The notes: a model not told the origin generated them from the sequence alone. DNA of 64,000 bases from Streptomyces asoensis (GCF_016860545.1 NZ_BNEB01000005.1:1-64000), one strand, 5' to 3'. Numbered from the stretch's first letter, positions 9,248 to 18,351 are shown. Translations and numbers: made by a program.

Positions 9248-9805
9248 TCAGTGACCGGGGTCGAGGCGGGCGAGTGTGGCGAGGACGTCGTCGAGCCAGG
9301 CGAGCATCATGCGTTCGTAGGCGATGCCGCCGCGCAGCACGACGTGCTGGAGTTCGCGTTCGAGGTCGCGCGGGCCGTCGGCAGCGGGCTCGGCGAAGTC
9401 ACGGACCTCGCCGGCGAGGTAGTGGGCGAGGCGGTCCGTGTGGGCCTGCCGGTGCCGCTCGACCTCGCCGATCAGAGCGGCCGGGTCGTCGAAGGCGGCG
9501 CCCCGGATCTTCACCGCCAGGTCGTGCCGGACGCTCTCGGGCTCGGTCGGTTCGTGGAGCCACGCGGAGAGCGCGCCGCGGCCGGGCGCGGTGACGGAGT
9601 ATTCCTTCTTGTCCGGACGCCCGTACTGCGGGACGTCGCGGACGTCGACCCAGCCGTCGGCCTCCATGCGCTTGAGCACGCGGTAGATCTGCTGGTGCGT
9701 GGCGGTCCAGAAGTACCCGATGGACCGCTCGAACCGCCGGGCCAGCTCATACCCCGACCCCGGTTTCTCCAGCAGGGAGACGAGGATCGCGTGCTCGAGT
9801 GCCAT
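9248..9805 (-). CDS. PadR-family transcriptional regulator
   Basis: 185 residues: an N-terminal winged helix (LEHAILVSLLEKPGSGYELA; THQQIYRVLKRMEADGWV) followed by the long helical C-terminal domain of PadR subfamily-2 members. ATG 9805 gives the standard PadR beginning MALEHAIL; the open frame upstream crosses the palindrome described next and is therefore 5' untranslated. PadR proteins repress neighbouring genes until a small molecule binds. The acyl-CoA dehydrogenase gene just downstream and the gene itself are the likely targets. Confidence 0.85.
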   Translation of the reverse strand: MALEHAILVSLLEKPGSGYELARRFERSIGYFWTATHQQIYRVLKRMEADGWVDVRDVPQYGRPDKKEYSVTAPGRGALSAWLHEPTEPESVRHDLAVKIRGAAFDDPAALIGEVERHRQAHTDRLAHYLAGEVRDFAEPAADGPRDLERELQHVVLRGGIAYERMMLAWLDDVLATLARLDPGH

Positions 9806-9817
9806 GCGTACGATCCT

Positions 9818-9839
9818 GCTATGCACTTCGTTGCATAGC
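9818..9839. promoter_or_regulatory. palindromic operator upstream of padR
   Basis: Perfect 8-bp inverted repeat GCTATGCA / TGCATAGC with a 6-nt centre, 13 bp upstream of the padR start. Size and A/T-rich half-sites agree with known PadR operators; autorepression is inferred. Confidence 0.65.
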
Positions 9840-10128
9840 AACGCCACGACGATGAGACGCCGCTCACCCGGGGCAGGTGACGCAGGTCATTGCCGACGCC
9901 CGCGGGCCGGAACGGGGAACCGGCCGACGGAACTCCGCATGCTTGCGCGGCCTACTCTTGGTCCGAAGTTCGATGATCCCTCGGTCGCCGAGGTGCGTGC
10001 GGTCGCCAGGCGGCCGGGACGGACACCCTGCCGCCGAGTGCCATCGGCGCGAAGGGTCGAGCGCCTGGTGCGCCCGGCCCGCCGTCACCCGAATTCCCTC
10101 AAGCCGTCCTCCAGAGAAAGGCTCCGCG
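9840..10128. other. non-coding divergent spacer
   Basis: Together with the padR operator this makes a 323-bp gap between padR and the mycothiol-dependent isomerase-family gene. Open frames here have no recognisable homology. An AGAAAGG ribosome site lies at its right end. I see no RNA gene. Confidence 0.5.
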
Positions 10129-10947
10129 ATGAACTCGTCGGACCGGACCGCACGACCCGTCCATGGACCCGCCGCGGTCGACCACCGCGCCGCGGTCGCG
10201 GCGGAGACCGCCCGATTCGTCGCCGCCCTGGAGGACGCCGACCTGACGACCGCCGTGCCGAGCTGCCCCGGGTGGACACTGACCGACCTGGTCAAGCACA
10301 CCGGCAGCGTCCAGCGGTGGTTCTCGGCGCTGCTGCGTGCACGCGTCCAGGAGGCGCCGCGCACGCGGGACGTCGACCTGCTGCTCCCGGAGCGGCAGGC
10401 GGACTACCCCGACTGGCTGTCCGACAGTGCGACCGTGGCCGCTCAGGCCTTCGCGGCCACCGACCCGGAGCTGCCCATGTGGGCGTGGGGCGCCGATCAG
10501 CACGCTCGTTTCTGGGCACGCCGGATGCTCTTCGAGACCCTGGTGCATCGGATCGACGCCGACCTCGCCCTGGGTCGCCGGGCTATTGTCGAGCGGCCGT
10601 TGGCGGTCGACGGGATCGACGAGTTCCTCGTCAATCTGCCGTTCGCCACGCCCTTCGCGCCCGATGTCGTCAAGCTGCGCGGCCCCGGGAGCACCATCCG
10701 CTTCGACGCGACCGACGGTGCGGAGTCCTGGCTCGTCCGGCTGCGCCCCGACGGCTTCGGGCTGGACGCGGACACCGGTGCCGCCGAGGCCACCCGGACC
10801 GCTGGGACCGCCGACGCGACCGTTCAGGCAAGCGCGGCCGATCTGCTGCTGCTCGTCTACGGTCGACTGCGCCTCGATGCGGCGGCCTTCAGCCACGACG
10901 GGGACGAGGATCTGCTGGCGCTCTGGTTCGCCAACTCCGCGTTCTGA
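10129..10947 (+). CDS. maleylpyruvate isomerase-family mycothiol-dependent enzyme (DinB-like fold)
   Basis: 272 residues. The N-terminal MDMPI domain is plain: DHRAAVAAETARFVAALE, VPSCPGWTLTDLVKHTGSVQ and RMLFETLVHRIDADLA, a four-helix DinB-like bundle whose histidines bind metal. The C-terminal part is the small SCP-like domain common in actinobacterial members. Relatives use mycothiol for isomerisation or S-transfer, e.g. in aromatic degradation or detoxification. ATG 10129 has AGAAAGG 8 nt upstream. No aromatic catabolic genes are nearby, so the actual substrate cannot be named. Confidence 0.8.
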   Translation: MNSSDRTARPVHGPAAVDHRAAVAAETARFVAALEDADLTTAVPSCPGWTLTDLVKHTGSVQRWFSALLRARVQEAPRTRDVDLLLPERQADYPDWLSDSATVAAQAFAATDPELPMWAWGADQHARFWARRMLFETLVHRIDADLALGRRAIVERPLAVDGIDEFLVNLPFATPFAPDVVKLRGPGSTIRFDATDGAESWLVRLRPDGFGLDADTGAAEATRTAGTADATVQASAADLLLLVYGRLRLDAAAFSHDGDEDLLALWFANSAF

Positions 10948-11004
10948 CGCAGGCTCGGAGGGCCGGCGGCAAGGCGGTGGTCGCCGGAGCGACTCTCCGG
11001 TAGC

Positions 11005-11022
11005 GTACCGACCGGACGGTAC
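11005..11022. promoter_or_regulatory. inverted repeat upstream of the SCO6745-like gene
   Basis: GTACCG / CGGTAC with a 6-nt centre, about 80 bp upstream of the next start. It looks like a dimeric-repressor site (TetR-like spacing), but no matching regulator is adjacent. Confidence 0.35.
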
Positions 11023-11099
11023 CGCTGATGCGTCCGGTACACCGTCCTGTGCACGAGGAACACCGTCGCTTCATCCGCCACCGGGACGGAGAGCCGCTG

Positions 11100-11987
11100 A
11101 TGACCCTTGACACAGACCGCGACCGCCTCGCCCTCGCGCGCGAGACCTGGAGGACCCTGGAGCCGTACCACGGGGCCGTCTACTTCTCGCCCGAAGCCGC
11201 CGCTCAGTACGCCGAGTTGGGCGTGGACGCCAAGACCGGTTACTTCGCGTCCCGTTCGGCCGCACTCGGCGCCGCCACGGCGGATCTGGTGATCGCCACG
11301 TTCTACAACTTCCATCCCGAACTCGTGCGCCGGGCGATACCCGCGGCATGGGAGGCCGCCGCCCCGGAGCGGTTCACCGCTGCCCGGCTCACGGGGATCG
11401 ACGCCACGCTCCGCCGCATCCTCGGCACGGAGGTCGACTCACCGCAGATGGCCCGCGCGGCGGAACTCGCCCGCGCCCTGGCCGACACAGCCGTGGGTCA
11501 CCCGCAGGGCCGCCCCCTCTTCGCCGCGCACGCCGCACTGCCGTGGCCGAGCGCCCCCCACCTCGTGCTCTGGCACGCGCAGACCCTGCTGAGGGAGTTC
11601 CGTGGCGACGGCCACGTGGGGGCACTGCTGACGGCCGGGCTGAGCGGGCTCGAGGCACTCGTCACGCACGCCGCCGCGGGCGACGTCGACGCCGGGGTGC
11701 TGCGCGACTCCCGGGCCTGGACGCCCCAGGAGTGGGACGAGGCCGTGCAGGGCCTGCGCGAGCGTGGCTGGCTCGATGGCGGGCCGGACCTGGCGCTGTC
11801 CGAGGACGGTGCCCGGCGCAGAGCGGAGATCGAGGAGACCACCGACCGGCTGGCCGCCCTCCCCTATCTCACGCTCGGCCCTGCGGGCTGCGCCGAACTG
11901 TGTTCGCTGGTAAGGCCGTTCAGCATCGCGGTGGCCAAGGAGCTCCTCCCGTGGGCGGTCGGCCGCCTGAGCGCGGGGAAGGCTTGA
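11100..11987 (+). CDS. SCO6745-like helical protein of unknown function
   Basis: 295 residues, matching my memory of the SCO6745 family widespread in Streptomyces. It opens with LARETWRTLEPYHGAVYFSPEA, has the segment VDAKTGYFASRSAALG and several alanine-rich helices; the C-terminal third (AWTPQEWDEAVQGLRERGWLD, then LSEDGARRRAEIEETTDRLA) looks like a winged helix of MarR type without an obvious recognition helix. ATG 11100 is preferred over 11028 because GGAGAG lies 7 nt upstream and conservation begins there. No signal peptide. Function unknown. Confidence 0.7.
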   Translation: MTLDTDRDRLALARETWRTLEPYHGAVYFSPEAAAQYAELGVDAKTGYFASRSAALGAATADLVIATFYNFHPELVRRAIPAAWEAAAPERFTAARLTGIDATLRRILGTEVDSPQMARAAELARALADTAVGHPQGRPLFAAHAALPWPSAPHLVLWHAQTLLREFRGDGHVGALLTAGLSGLEALVTHAAAGDVDAGVLRDSRAWTPQEWDEAVQGLRERGWLDGGPDLALSEDGARRRAEIEETTDRLAALPYLTLGPAGCAELCSLVRPFSIAVAKELLPWAVGRLSAGKA

Positions 11988-12037
11988 GGTTCCGCCGCGC
12001 TGGTGAACGGCCACCTGCCTGAGCGGTGTCGAGCGGG

Positions 12038-12673
12038 TCAGCGACGGATGAGGCCCAGGTCGGTGGCGGTGGCGACGGCGGCGGTGCGCGAGTCGACGTC
12101 CAACTTGGCGTAGACGCGGGCCAGATGGGACTTCACGGTGCCCTCGGTCAGATGCAGCCGGTCGCCCACGGCCTGGTTGGACAGACCTTCGGCGACCAGG
12201 GCGAGCACCTCGGTCTCGCGCCGGGTCAGGGCGGTTCCCGGGGTGCGCAGCCGGTTCATCAGCCGGTCGGCGACCGTGGGCGACAACGTGGTGCGTCCGT
12301 CGGCGGCGGTGCGTACGGCGGCGGCGAGGTCCTCGGGCGGGGCGTCCTTGAGGACGTAGCCGGTGGCCCCGGCCTCGATGGCGGGCAGGATGTCGGCGTC
12401 GGAGTCGTAGGTGGTGACGATCAGCACGCGAGGCGCTGCCGGTCCTGCCGTGATCAGGGCGGTGGCTTCGGCGCCGCCCATGCCCTTGCCGAACTGAAGG
12501 TCCATGAGCACCACGTCGACATCGCCCACCGCGGCGCGGGCGACGGCGTCCTCGGCGGTGGCCGCTTCGGCCGCGACGACGAGACCCGGCTCGGTCTCCA
12601 GCACGGCGCGCAGCCCCGCCCGTACGACAGGGTGGTCGTCCGCCAGGAGCAGGCGGACGGGAGCGACGGTCAC
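12038..12673 (-). CDS. NarL/FixJ-type response regulator
   Basis: 211 residues. Receiver domain 1-125 with the acidic pair in LLLADDHPVVRAGL, phosphoacceptor Asp in VDVVLMDLQ (about residue 55) and the conserved Thr/Lys region (VTTYDS; YVLKDAP). LuxR-type HTH at about 145-205 (LTRRETEVLALVAEGLSNQAV, TVKSHLARVYAKL). It overlaps the 3' end of the histidine kinase gene by 4 bp and forms a two-component system with it. Divergent from the ABC exporter genes at 14063-15831, the probable target. Confidence 0.9.
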   Translation of the reverse strand: MTVAPVRLLLADDHPVVRAGLRAVLETEPGLVVAAEAATAEDAVARAAVGDVDVVLMDLQFGKGMGGAEATALITAGPAAPRVLIVTTYDSDADILPAIEAGATGYVLKDAPPEDLAAAVRTAADGRTTLSPTVADRLMNRLRTPGTALTRRETEVLALVAEGLSNQAVGDRLHLTEGTVKSHLARVYAKLDVDSRTAAVATATDLGLIRR

Positions 12674-13890
12674 GGGCGGGCCTCCGGCCGGGTCTCGGAC
12701 GACGGGGTGAGGGGCAGCCGCGCGGTCAGCGTGGTGCCGTGGTCCGCCGCGGAGTCGACGGCGAGCGTTCCTCCGGCGGCCTGGGCGCGGGCGCGCATCG
12801 CGACCAGCCCGAACCCGCCGGTCGTGGGGTCGGGGGCCGGAAGGCCTTCGGGGTCGAAGCCCCGTCCGTCGTCGGCGACCCCGAGGGCGACGTGGTCACC
12901 GTGGTAGCCGAGGGTGACGTCGGCCGTGGTCGCCTCGGCATGGCGGACGGTGTTGGCGAGGGCGGACTGCGCGATGCGCAGCAGGGCGACCTCGTGCGCG
13001 GCCGGCAGGGGGGCGGGGGCACCGGTGAGTCGGAAGCGGGCGGTGAGACGGTGCCGGGCCGAGGTGGTGGCGCAGAGGCGTTCCAGGGCGTCGGGCAGGG
13101 TGGCGTCGTCCAGCCCGGGCGGGACCAGGGCGGCGACGAACCGGCGGGCCTCGGCGAGGTTGTCGACGGCGGCCTGCCGTGCCTGCTCCACATGGCGCGC
13201 TGCCGTGTCCGGCGAGCCGGGCAGGGCCCGTCCGGCCGCGCTCAGCAGCAGTTGGATGCTGGAGAAGCCCTGCGCGAGCGTGTCGTGGATCTCTCGCGCC
13301 AGGCGGTCGCGTTCGGCGAGCACGCCCGCGGTGTGCTGGGCGACGGCCAGGTCGGCGCGGGTGGCGGTGAGCTCCTCGATCAGCGCGCGGCGCTGTTCGC
13401 TCTCCCGGTACAGGGCCTGGTACCCCAGGACCACGGCGATCGCCACGGCCGCGCCGAGACCGGGACCGATGGCCATGGCGGGGCTGAAGGCATCCTGGTG
13501 GGCGGCGAAGCCCGCGGCGGCCGCTGCCGCCGTGGCGCCCACCGCCACCAGGGCGGCGCGGCGGGGCAGCAGGTGCAGCTGGAGGAAGTACAGCGGGAAG
13601 GCCACCCACACCGCCTCGGGCGACAGGGCGAGCAGCACCAGCCACATCACGCCCACGGCGGCCAGCCACAGCGCGGCGGCGCGCCGCGGGCGCCGATGAC
13701 GTCGTACGAGGGGGCCGGTCGCGTACACCGAAGCGCACAGCGCTGCGGCGGCGACGGTCCCTCCGGGGTGGGGCGGATCGCCGGCCACGGCCCGGCCGGC
13801 GGCCAGGGTGAGCAGGCCGATGACCAGCAGGTGCAGGCACCAGGTCAGGGCCCGGGTGGTCGGGGTCGGGGCGGGGGCGACGGTGTTCAC
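12670..13890 (-). CDS. sensor histidine kinase (HisKA_3/HPK7)
   Basis: 406 residues: about five or six hydrophobic segments in residues 15-170, a short coiled linker, then the HisKA_3 phosphoacceptor helix ERDRLAREIHDTLAQGFSS, where His is the phosphosite, and the ATPase domain (ANTVRHAEATTADVTLGY N-box; VADDGRGFDPEG G1; GGFGLVAMRARA G2). GTG 13890 has GGGAG 5 nt upstream; upstream codons in the frame are not family-like. Co-translated with the response regulator. The signal is unknown; such kinases beside MacB-like exporters often sense cell-envelope antibiotics. Confidence 0.88.
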   Translation of the reverse strand: MNTVAPAPTPTTRALTWCLHLLVIGLLTLAAGRAVAGDPPHPGGTVAAAALCASVYATGPLVRRHRRPRRAAALWLAAVGVMWLVLLALSPEAVWVAFPLYFLQLHLLPRRAALVAVGATAAAAAAGFAAHQDAFSPAMAIGPGLGAAVAIAVVLGYQALYRESEQRRALIEELTATRADLAVAQHTAGVLAERDRLAREIHDTLAQGFSSIQLLLSAAGRALPGSPDTAARHVEQARQAAVDNLAEARRFVAALVPPGLDDATLPDALERLCATTSARHRLTARFRLTGAPAPLPAAHEVALLRIAQSALANTVRHAEATTADVTLGYHGDHVALGVADDGRGFDPEGLPAPDPTTGGFGLVAMRARAQAAGGTLAVDSAADHGTTLTARLPLTPSSETRPEARP

Positions 13891-14062
13891 AGTGTCTCCC
13901 AGGTTACGGAGCCCGCCGGCTCGCGGCCTCCATCGAAAGATGGAACCCCGGCGCCGTCCTTCGGCCCCTGAAGTGCGGTCCTGCGCCGGACGCGCCGCCC
14001 CGGGGCCCGGCACGAGGGTGGAGGTCTGCCGCTGCCGTCGCCGGAGAGGACGTACCGAGACC

Positions 14063-15151
14063 GTGTTCGTCGCGTGGAGAGACCTGAGGTTCGCCAAGGG
14101 GCGTTTCGCCCTGATGGGGAGCGTCATCGTATTGATCACCCTGCTGGTCGGGCTGCTGTCCGGACTGACGGCCGGGCTGGGCCGGGAGAACGTCTCGGCG
14201 ATCACGGGGCTGCCCGCCGACAGGATCGCGTTCCAGGCTCCCGACGGCGGCCGGGACCTGTCGTACGCGGACTCCACCGTCACCGAGGCGCAGTGGGAGC
14301 AGTGGTCCGAGGCGCCGGGTGTCGAGAGCGCCGAGCCGCTGGGGATCGCCACGGCCAAGGGCGCCGCCGGGGAGCGGAGCGCCGCTCTGTCCGTGTTCGG
14401 CGTCCGGCCGGGCTCCCGCCTCGCACCGGACGGCGACCGGATCGGCGGCGGTGCGGTGGTCCTGTCCGCCGCGGCCGCCGACGACCTCGCCGTGCACGTC
14501 GGCGATCTCCTCACGGTGGCAGGCCGACGGCTTCACGTGGCTGCCGTCTCGGGCGACGCCTCCTTCAGCCACACCCCCGTGGTCTGGGCGGACCTGGACG
14601 TCTGGCGGAGGATCGCGCCGCCCTCCGACGGCGAGAAGGGCCCCACGGCCACCGTCATCGCCCTGGCCACCACCTCGGCCGCCGACATCCGGACCACCGA
14701 CGAGCGGACCGGCACCAGGACGGTGTCCACCGGCGACTCGCTGTCCGCCATCGGTTCCTACACCTCCGAGAACGGCTCCCTGCAACTGATGCGCGCTCTT
14801 CTCTTCGCCATCTCCGCCCTCGTCGTCGGGGCCTTCTTCACCGTGTGGACCGTCCAGCGCGGCGGCGACGTCGCCGTCCTCAAGGCCCTGGGCGCCTCCA
14901 CCGCGGCTCTCCTCAAGGACGCACTGGGCCAGGCGGTCGTCCTGCTCGCGGGCGGCACGCTGCTCGGCACCGGCATCGCCGCCGCCGTGGGGGCTCTGGT
15001 GGCCGGGTCGGACGTGCCGTTCCTCCTCACGCCCGCCACCGTCCTGATCCCGGCGGCGGTGATGATCGTCCTCGGTCTGTCGGGAGCCGCCCTGTCCATC
15101 CGCCGCATCACCTCCGTCGACCCGCTGACCGCTCTGGGGAGCGCACGATGA
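14063..15151 (+). CDS. FtsX/MacB-type ABC transporter permease
   Basis: 362 residues. An N-terminal membrane helix (ALMGSVIVLITLLVGLLSG) is followed by an extracytoplasmic domain of about 220 residues and three C-terminal membrane helices (LMRALLFAISALVVGAFFTVW; AVVLLAGGTLLGTGIAAAVG; LIPAAVMIVLGLSGAALS), the FtsX/MacB architecture used in envelope stress and peptide-antibiotic export. The family motif around VAVLKALGAS contacts the ATPase. GTG 14063 follows GGAGAGG and gives MFVAWRDLRFAKGRF, the usual start. Its TGA overlaps the ATG of the ATPase gene. Confidence 0.88.
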   Translation: MFVAWRDLRFAKGRFALMGSVIVLITLLVGLLSGLTAGLGRENVSAITGLPADRIAFQAPDGGRDLSYADSTVTEAQWEQWSEAPGVESAEPLGIATAKGAAGERSAALSVFGVRPGSRLAPDGDRIGGGAVVLSAAAADDLAVHVGDLLTVAGRRLHVAAVSGDASFSHTPVVWADLDVWRRIAPPSDGEKGPTATVIALATTSAADIRTTDERTGTRTVSTGDSLSAIGSYTSENGSLQLMRALLFAISALVVGAFFTVWTVQRGGDVAVLKALGASTAALLKDALGQAVVLLAGGTLLGTGIAAAVGALVAGSDVPFLLTPATVLIPAAVMIVLGLSGAALSIRRITSVDPLTALGSAR

Positions 15152-15831
15152 GCTTGATCCTGACCGACGTCACCCTCACCTACCCCGACGGTGACTCACG
15201 CCTCACCGCCCTCAGCGGGGTCAGCCTGGAGGTGCCCAGGGGCAGCGTGACGGCCGTGGTCGGACCGTCCGGTTCGGGCAAGTCCAGCCTGCTGGCCGTC
15301 GCCGCCACCCTGATCCGTCCGGACTCCGGGACCGTCACCCTCGACGGGGCCCGCGTCACCGGCCTGTCCCGCGGCGAACTGACCGCTCTGCGCCGCCGCG
15401 GGATCGGCATCGTCTTCCAGCAGCCCAACCTGCTGCCGTCCCTGACGGCGGCCGAGCAACTCCAGGTCATGGCCCGGATCGACGGTCGCAGCGCCCGCGC
15501 CGCGCGGGACCGGGCGAGGGAACTGCTCGACGCGGTCGGCCTCGCGGACCGGGCCGACCGGCGGCCCCACGAGCTCTCCGGCGGCCAGCGTCAGCGCGTC
15601 AACATCGCCCGCGCCCTGATGAACGAGCCCACCCTCCTCCTCGTGGACGAGCCCACCAGCGCCCTCGACCACGAGCGCGGGAGCAGTGTGATCGACCTGA
15701 TCGCCCGGCTCACCCGGCGGCGCGGCACCGCGACCGTCGTGGTCACCCACGACCACACCCACCTCACCGCCGCCGACCGTGTCGCCGAGATCCATGACGG
15801 GCGCCTGCGTCTGCGCGCGGAGCGCGGCTGA
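15148..15831 (+). CDS. MacB/LolD-type ABC transporter ATP-binding protein
   Basis: 227 residues with all nucleotide-binding motifs: Walker A GPSGSGKSS, Q-loop VFQQPNLLPSL, signature LSGGQRQRVNIARAL, Walker B LLLVDEPTSALD and the H-loop VVTHDH. It pairs with the overlapping permease gene to form an exporter, and both diverge from the two-component system at 12038-13890, a pairing typical of sensor-controlled antibiotic-resistance exporters. Confidence 0.92.
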   Translation: MSLILTDVTLTYPDGDSRLTALSGVSLEVPRGSVTAVVGPSGSGKSSLLAVAATLIRPDSGTVTLDGARVTGLSRGELTALRRRGIGIVFQQPNLLPSLTAAEQLQVMARIDGRSARAARDRARELLDAVGLADRADRRPHELSGGQRQRVNIARALMNEPTLLLVDEPTSALDHERGSSVIDLIARLTRRRGTATVVVTHDHTHLTAADRVAEIHDGRLRLRAERG

Positions 15832-15969
15832 GTCCGCGCCTCCGGATGGGGCCGCACTGCCGCGGGGCGGGGGCTCCGTCTCGCGGGGGGGGGCCTTACG
15901 CCGGTCGGCACAGCCGAGAGGCAAGCATGCGAGCGCCAGCCCAGGTGAGCGCGTACGCGCCACGGGCCG

Positions 15970-16461
15970 TCAGCTCGTCAGACGCACGCGCCCCACGAGT
16001 TCGTCGCCGTCGGCAACGAGCTCCGTCCCGATGCCGGCCATGAGAGCCCGCACCGCGCTGTTCTGCGGCGTCGTGCTCACATAGACCTCATCGCACCCGC
16101 TCGCGCGGGCCCGGTCCAGCAGAAGCTCCAGCACGGCGGAGCCCACGCCGGTGCCCCGGTGGGACCGTCCGATCCACACCCCGGCCTCGACCGTCCCGTC
16201 CCGGTCCTCCACCGGGCACAGCCGTGCCGCTCCCACGACGCGCCCGGACACGGCGATGACGAAGGTGGTCTCCACCGGATGCGCCGACAGCGACCGCGAC
16301 TCGTGGAAGCGCACGAACGCCGACCGGCGCTCGGTCGTCCATCCGCCCGGCCCCGGCACGGGCGGCATCACCTCGAGCGGATCGGCGTCCTCGACGGCGG
16401 CGTGCAGCAGATCCTGGAGGCGGGCGCGGTCGAGGGGGTGCAGCGTGACGTCGGATCGCAT
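15970..16461 (-). CDS. GNAT-family N-acetyltransferase
   Basis: 163 residues with the GNAT fold. The acetyl-CoA pyrophosphate loop is the R/Q-x-x-G-x-G/A site in GRSHRGTGVGSAVLELLLDRA; the strand before it is VEAGVWIG. C-terminal motif B is YVSTTPQNSAVRALMAG. It should transfer acetyl to an amine of unknown identity. It is convergent with the ABC ATPase gene and divergent from the P450 gene. Confidence 0.85.
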   Translation of the reverse strand: MRSDVTLHPLDRARLQDLLHAAVEDADPLEVMPPVPGPGGWTTERRSAFVRFHESRSLSAHPVETTFVIAVSGRVVGAARLCPVEDRDGTVEAGVWIGRSHRGTGVGSAVLELLLDRARASGCDEVYVSTTPQNSAVRALMAGIGTELVADGDELVGRVRLTS

Positions 16462-16546
16462 GCCCGCATGGTGTCACGGGGTCCACGAGCGCTCCTCGTG
16501 CGTGTCGCAGGTGACGTCCGGCCGCGGCCGGTCGGAGGCTGACGGC

Positions 16547-17722
16547 ATGACCGATCCGATGAAAGATCCCCGCTTCCTCCAGGATCCCTATCCCGCCTAC
16601 GCGGCCATACGTTCCACCTGCCCGGTGCAGCCCGTGCCCGGGCCGGACGGACACATCGGCTACCTGGTCACCGGCTACACGGAGGCCAGGGAGGCGCTCG
16701 GCGACGCGCGGCTGTCGAAGGACACGGCCGCGTTCTTCGCGGGCAAGACGTCCCGGCGACGCCTGCACCCTGCGGTGGCGCACACCATGCTGGCCAGCGA
16801 CCCGCCCCGGCACACTCGCCTGCGCGCGCTGGTGACCAAGGCGTTCACGACGGGTGCCGTCACACGGCTGCGCCCGTTCATCGCCCGCGTCACCGACGAA
16901 CTGCTGGACCGATGGCCCGTGGGCGAACCCTTCGACCTGGTGGACGGCCTGGCGGCGCCCCTGCCGGTCCTCGTGATCTGCGAACTCCTCGGCGTACCGG
17001 AGGAGGACCGGGCCGACGTCCGGCGTTGGTCCGCGCAGTTGTTCACGGCCGGAGAGCCCGAGGTCATCGACGCGGCCTCGCATGCCGTAGCCGGCTACAT
17101 GACGGACCTCATCGCCGCCAAGCGCCGGGAGCCCGGTGACTGTCTACTGGACCGGCTCATCCGCGCCCGCGACGCGGAGGATCGGCTGAGCGAGGACGAA
17201 CTGGTCTCCCTGGCCGCGCTGTTGCTCGTCGCGGGACACGAGACCACCACCGACTTCCTCGCGAACGCCGTGCTGGCGCTGTTGCGACACCCCGCCGAAC
17301 TCGACGGGCTGCGCAGCGATCCGCGCGAGGTGCCGGGCGCGCTGGACGAACTGCTCCGGTTCGACTCCCCTGTCAGCACCGCCACGTTCCGTTTCACCAC
17401 GGAGGCCCTCGGTCTCGGTGGCATCGACATCCCGGCCGGTGTCCCGGTGCTGGTCGCGCTGGGTGCCGCCGATCGCGATCCGAGGCGGTTCCCGGAGCCG
17501 GACCGGCTCGACCTGGACCGGGACGCCTCCGCTCATCTCGCCTTCGGTCACGGCATCCACCGCTGTGTCGGCGCGCCCCTGGCCAGGGCAGAGACGGAGA
17601 TCGCCCTGCGAGCGGTCCTCACCCGGTTCCCCACGATCCGGCTCGCCGTGACCCCGGACCAACTGGCGTGGCGCCGCACCCGTCTCCTACGCGGACCGGC
17701 CGCACTACCGGTCCTGGTGTGA
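16547..17722 (+). CDS. cytochrome P450
   Basis: 391 residues, the size of soluble bacterial class I P450s. Visible are the C-helix region (ASDPPRHTRLRALV), I-helix oxygen-activation motif AGHETTT, ExxR as ELLR, and heme-ligand loop FGHGIHRCVGAPLARAETE with the axial Cys. ATG 16547 has CGGAGG 8 nt upstream. Closest by eye to CYP105/107-type macrolide or xenobiotic hydroxylases. No ferredoxin gene follows. It stands apart from the biosynthetic cluster, so assignment to a pathway is not supported. Confidence 0.9.
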   Translation: MTDPMKDPRFLQDPYPAYAAIRSTCPVQPVPGPDGHIGYLVTGYTEAREALGDARLSKDTAAFFAGKTSRRRLHPAVAHTMLASDPPRHTRLRALVTKAFTTGAVTRLRPFIARVTDELLDRWPVGEPFDLVDGLAAPLPVLVICELLGVPEEDRADVRRWSAQLFTAGEPEVIDAASHAVAGYMTDLIAAKRREPGDCLLDRLIRARDAEDRLSEDELVSLAALLLVAGHETTTDFLANAVLALLRHPAELDGLRSDPREVPGALDELLRFDSPVSTATFRFTTEALGLGGIDIPAGVPVLVALGAADRDPRRFPEPDRLDLDRDASAHLAFGHGIHRCVGAPLARAETEIALRAVLTRFPTIRLAVTPDQLAWRRTRLLRGPAALPVLV

Positions 17723-17811
17723 CCGGCCGGCCAGAGCGCGCGGCGCCCGTTCCCGCGCGGCGGGCAGAGCGCCGGGCCCAGCGACATCTTGACGCCTCGC
17801 CCACCTCTTCG

Positions 17812-18351
17812 TCAGTCGGCGATGAGGCCACTTGGTTCCTCTCCGCGATACGGCATCCATCGATAGCCGGGCTGGAACACCTCGTAGTCAGCTCTCAGGT
17901 CAAGTTCCGCATAGAGCTCTTCACAGAGCACGAGCCCGTGGATGCTGCCGTCGTTCAATTCATCTGACCACTCGCGCCTGAGCTCACCGGGGTCAAGGAA
18001 GGATTCCGGATCCCAGCCGACCTTCGCGGCAACGAATCCGCGCAACTGCGCAAGCAGGTCGTAGAGTTGATGCCCCAGTTCGGTCAACTCCGCTGCGCTG
18101 AGCGGCAACCGTGAGAGGCCGCCGTCCAAGGCACTACGCCAACTCACCGCCGCCTGAAGGATCGACAGCTCGAAGCATGAGCCCACCTTCGCCATCAGCG
18201 GCCGGTGGAGAGGAATACGGTGGGCGTCCGCGCGAAGCACACGTTGCTTCGTCTCGACCTGGGCTGCTACCTGTGCCGCCTCGGCGTCGTCCCCGAAGTT
18301 CACTACCAGCTCGAAACAGATCGCCACAGTTCTTCTGCCTTCCAGCGCCAC
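17812..18351 (-). CDS. hypothetical protein, possibly part of an immunity-gene patch
   Basis: 179 residues with no signal peptide or membrane segment. Not recognised. It has an amphipathic centre (SAAELTELGHQLYDLLAQLRG) and an acidic C-terminal half rich in Trp/Tyr (LFCEELYAELD-like, then YEVFQPGYRWMPYRGEE). Its size and lower GC than its neighbours resemble the small soluble proteins next to it (SCO4402-like and SUKH-3). A reading frame of this size with acceptable codon bias supports a real gene; the start (18351 or an internal one) is uncertain. Confidence 0.5.
   Translation of the reverse strand: MALEGRRTVAICFELVVNFGDDAEAAQVAAQVETKQRVLRADAHRIPLHRPLMAKVGSCFELSILQAAVSWRSALDGGLSRLPLSAAELTELGHQLYDLLAQLRGFVAAKVGWDPESFLDPGELRREWSDELNDGSIHGLVLCEELYAELDLRADYEVFQPGYRWMPYRGEEPSGLIAD

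Noticed and set aside
7295..9838. 847-codon plus-strand open frame
   Set aside because: Antisense of the acyl-CoA dehydrogenase and padR genes; caused by high GC at third positions.
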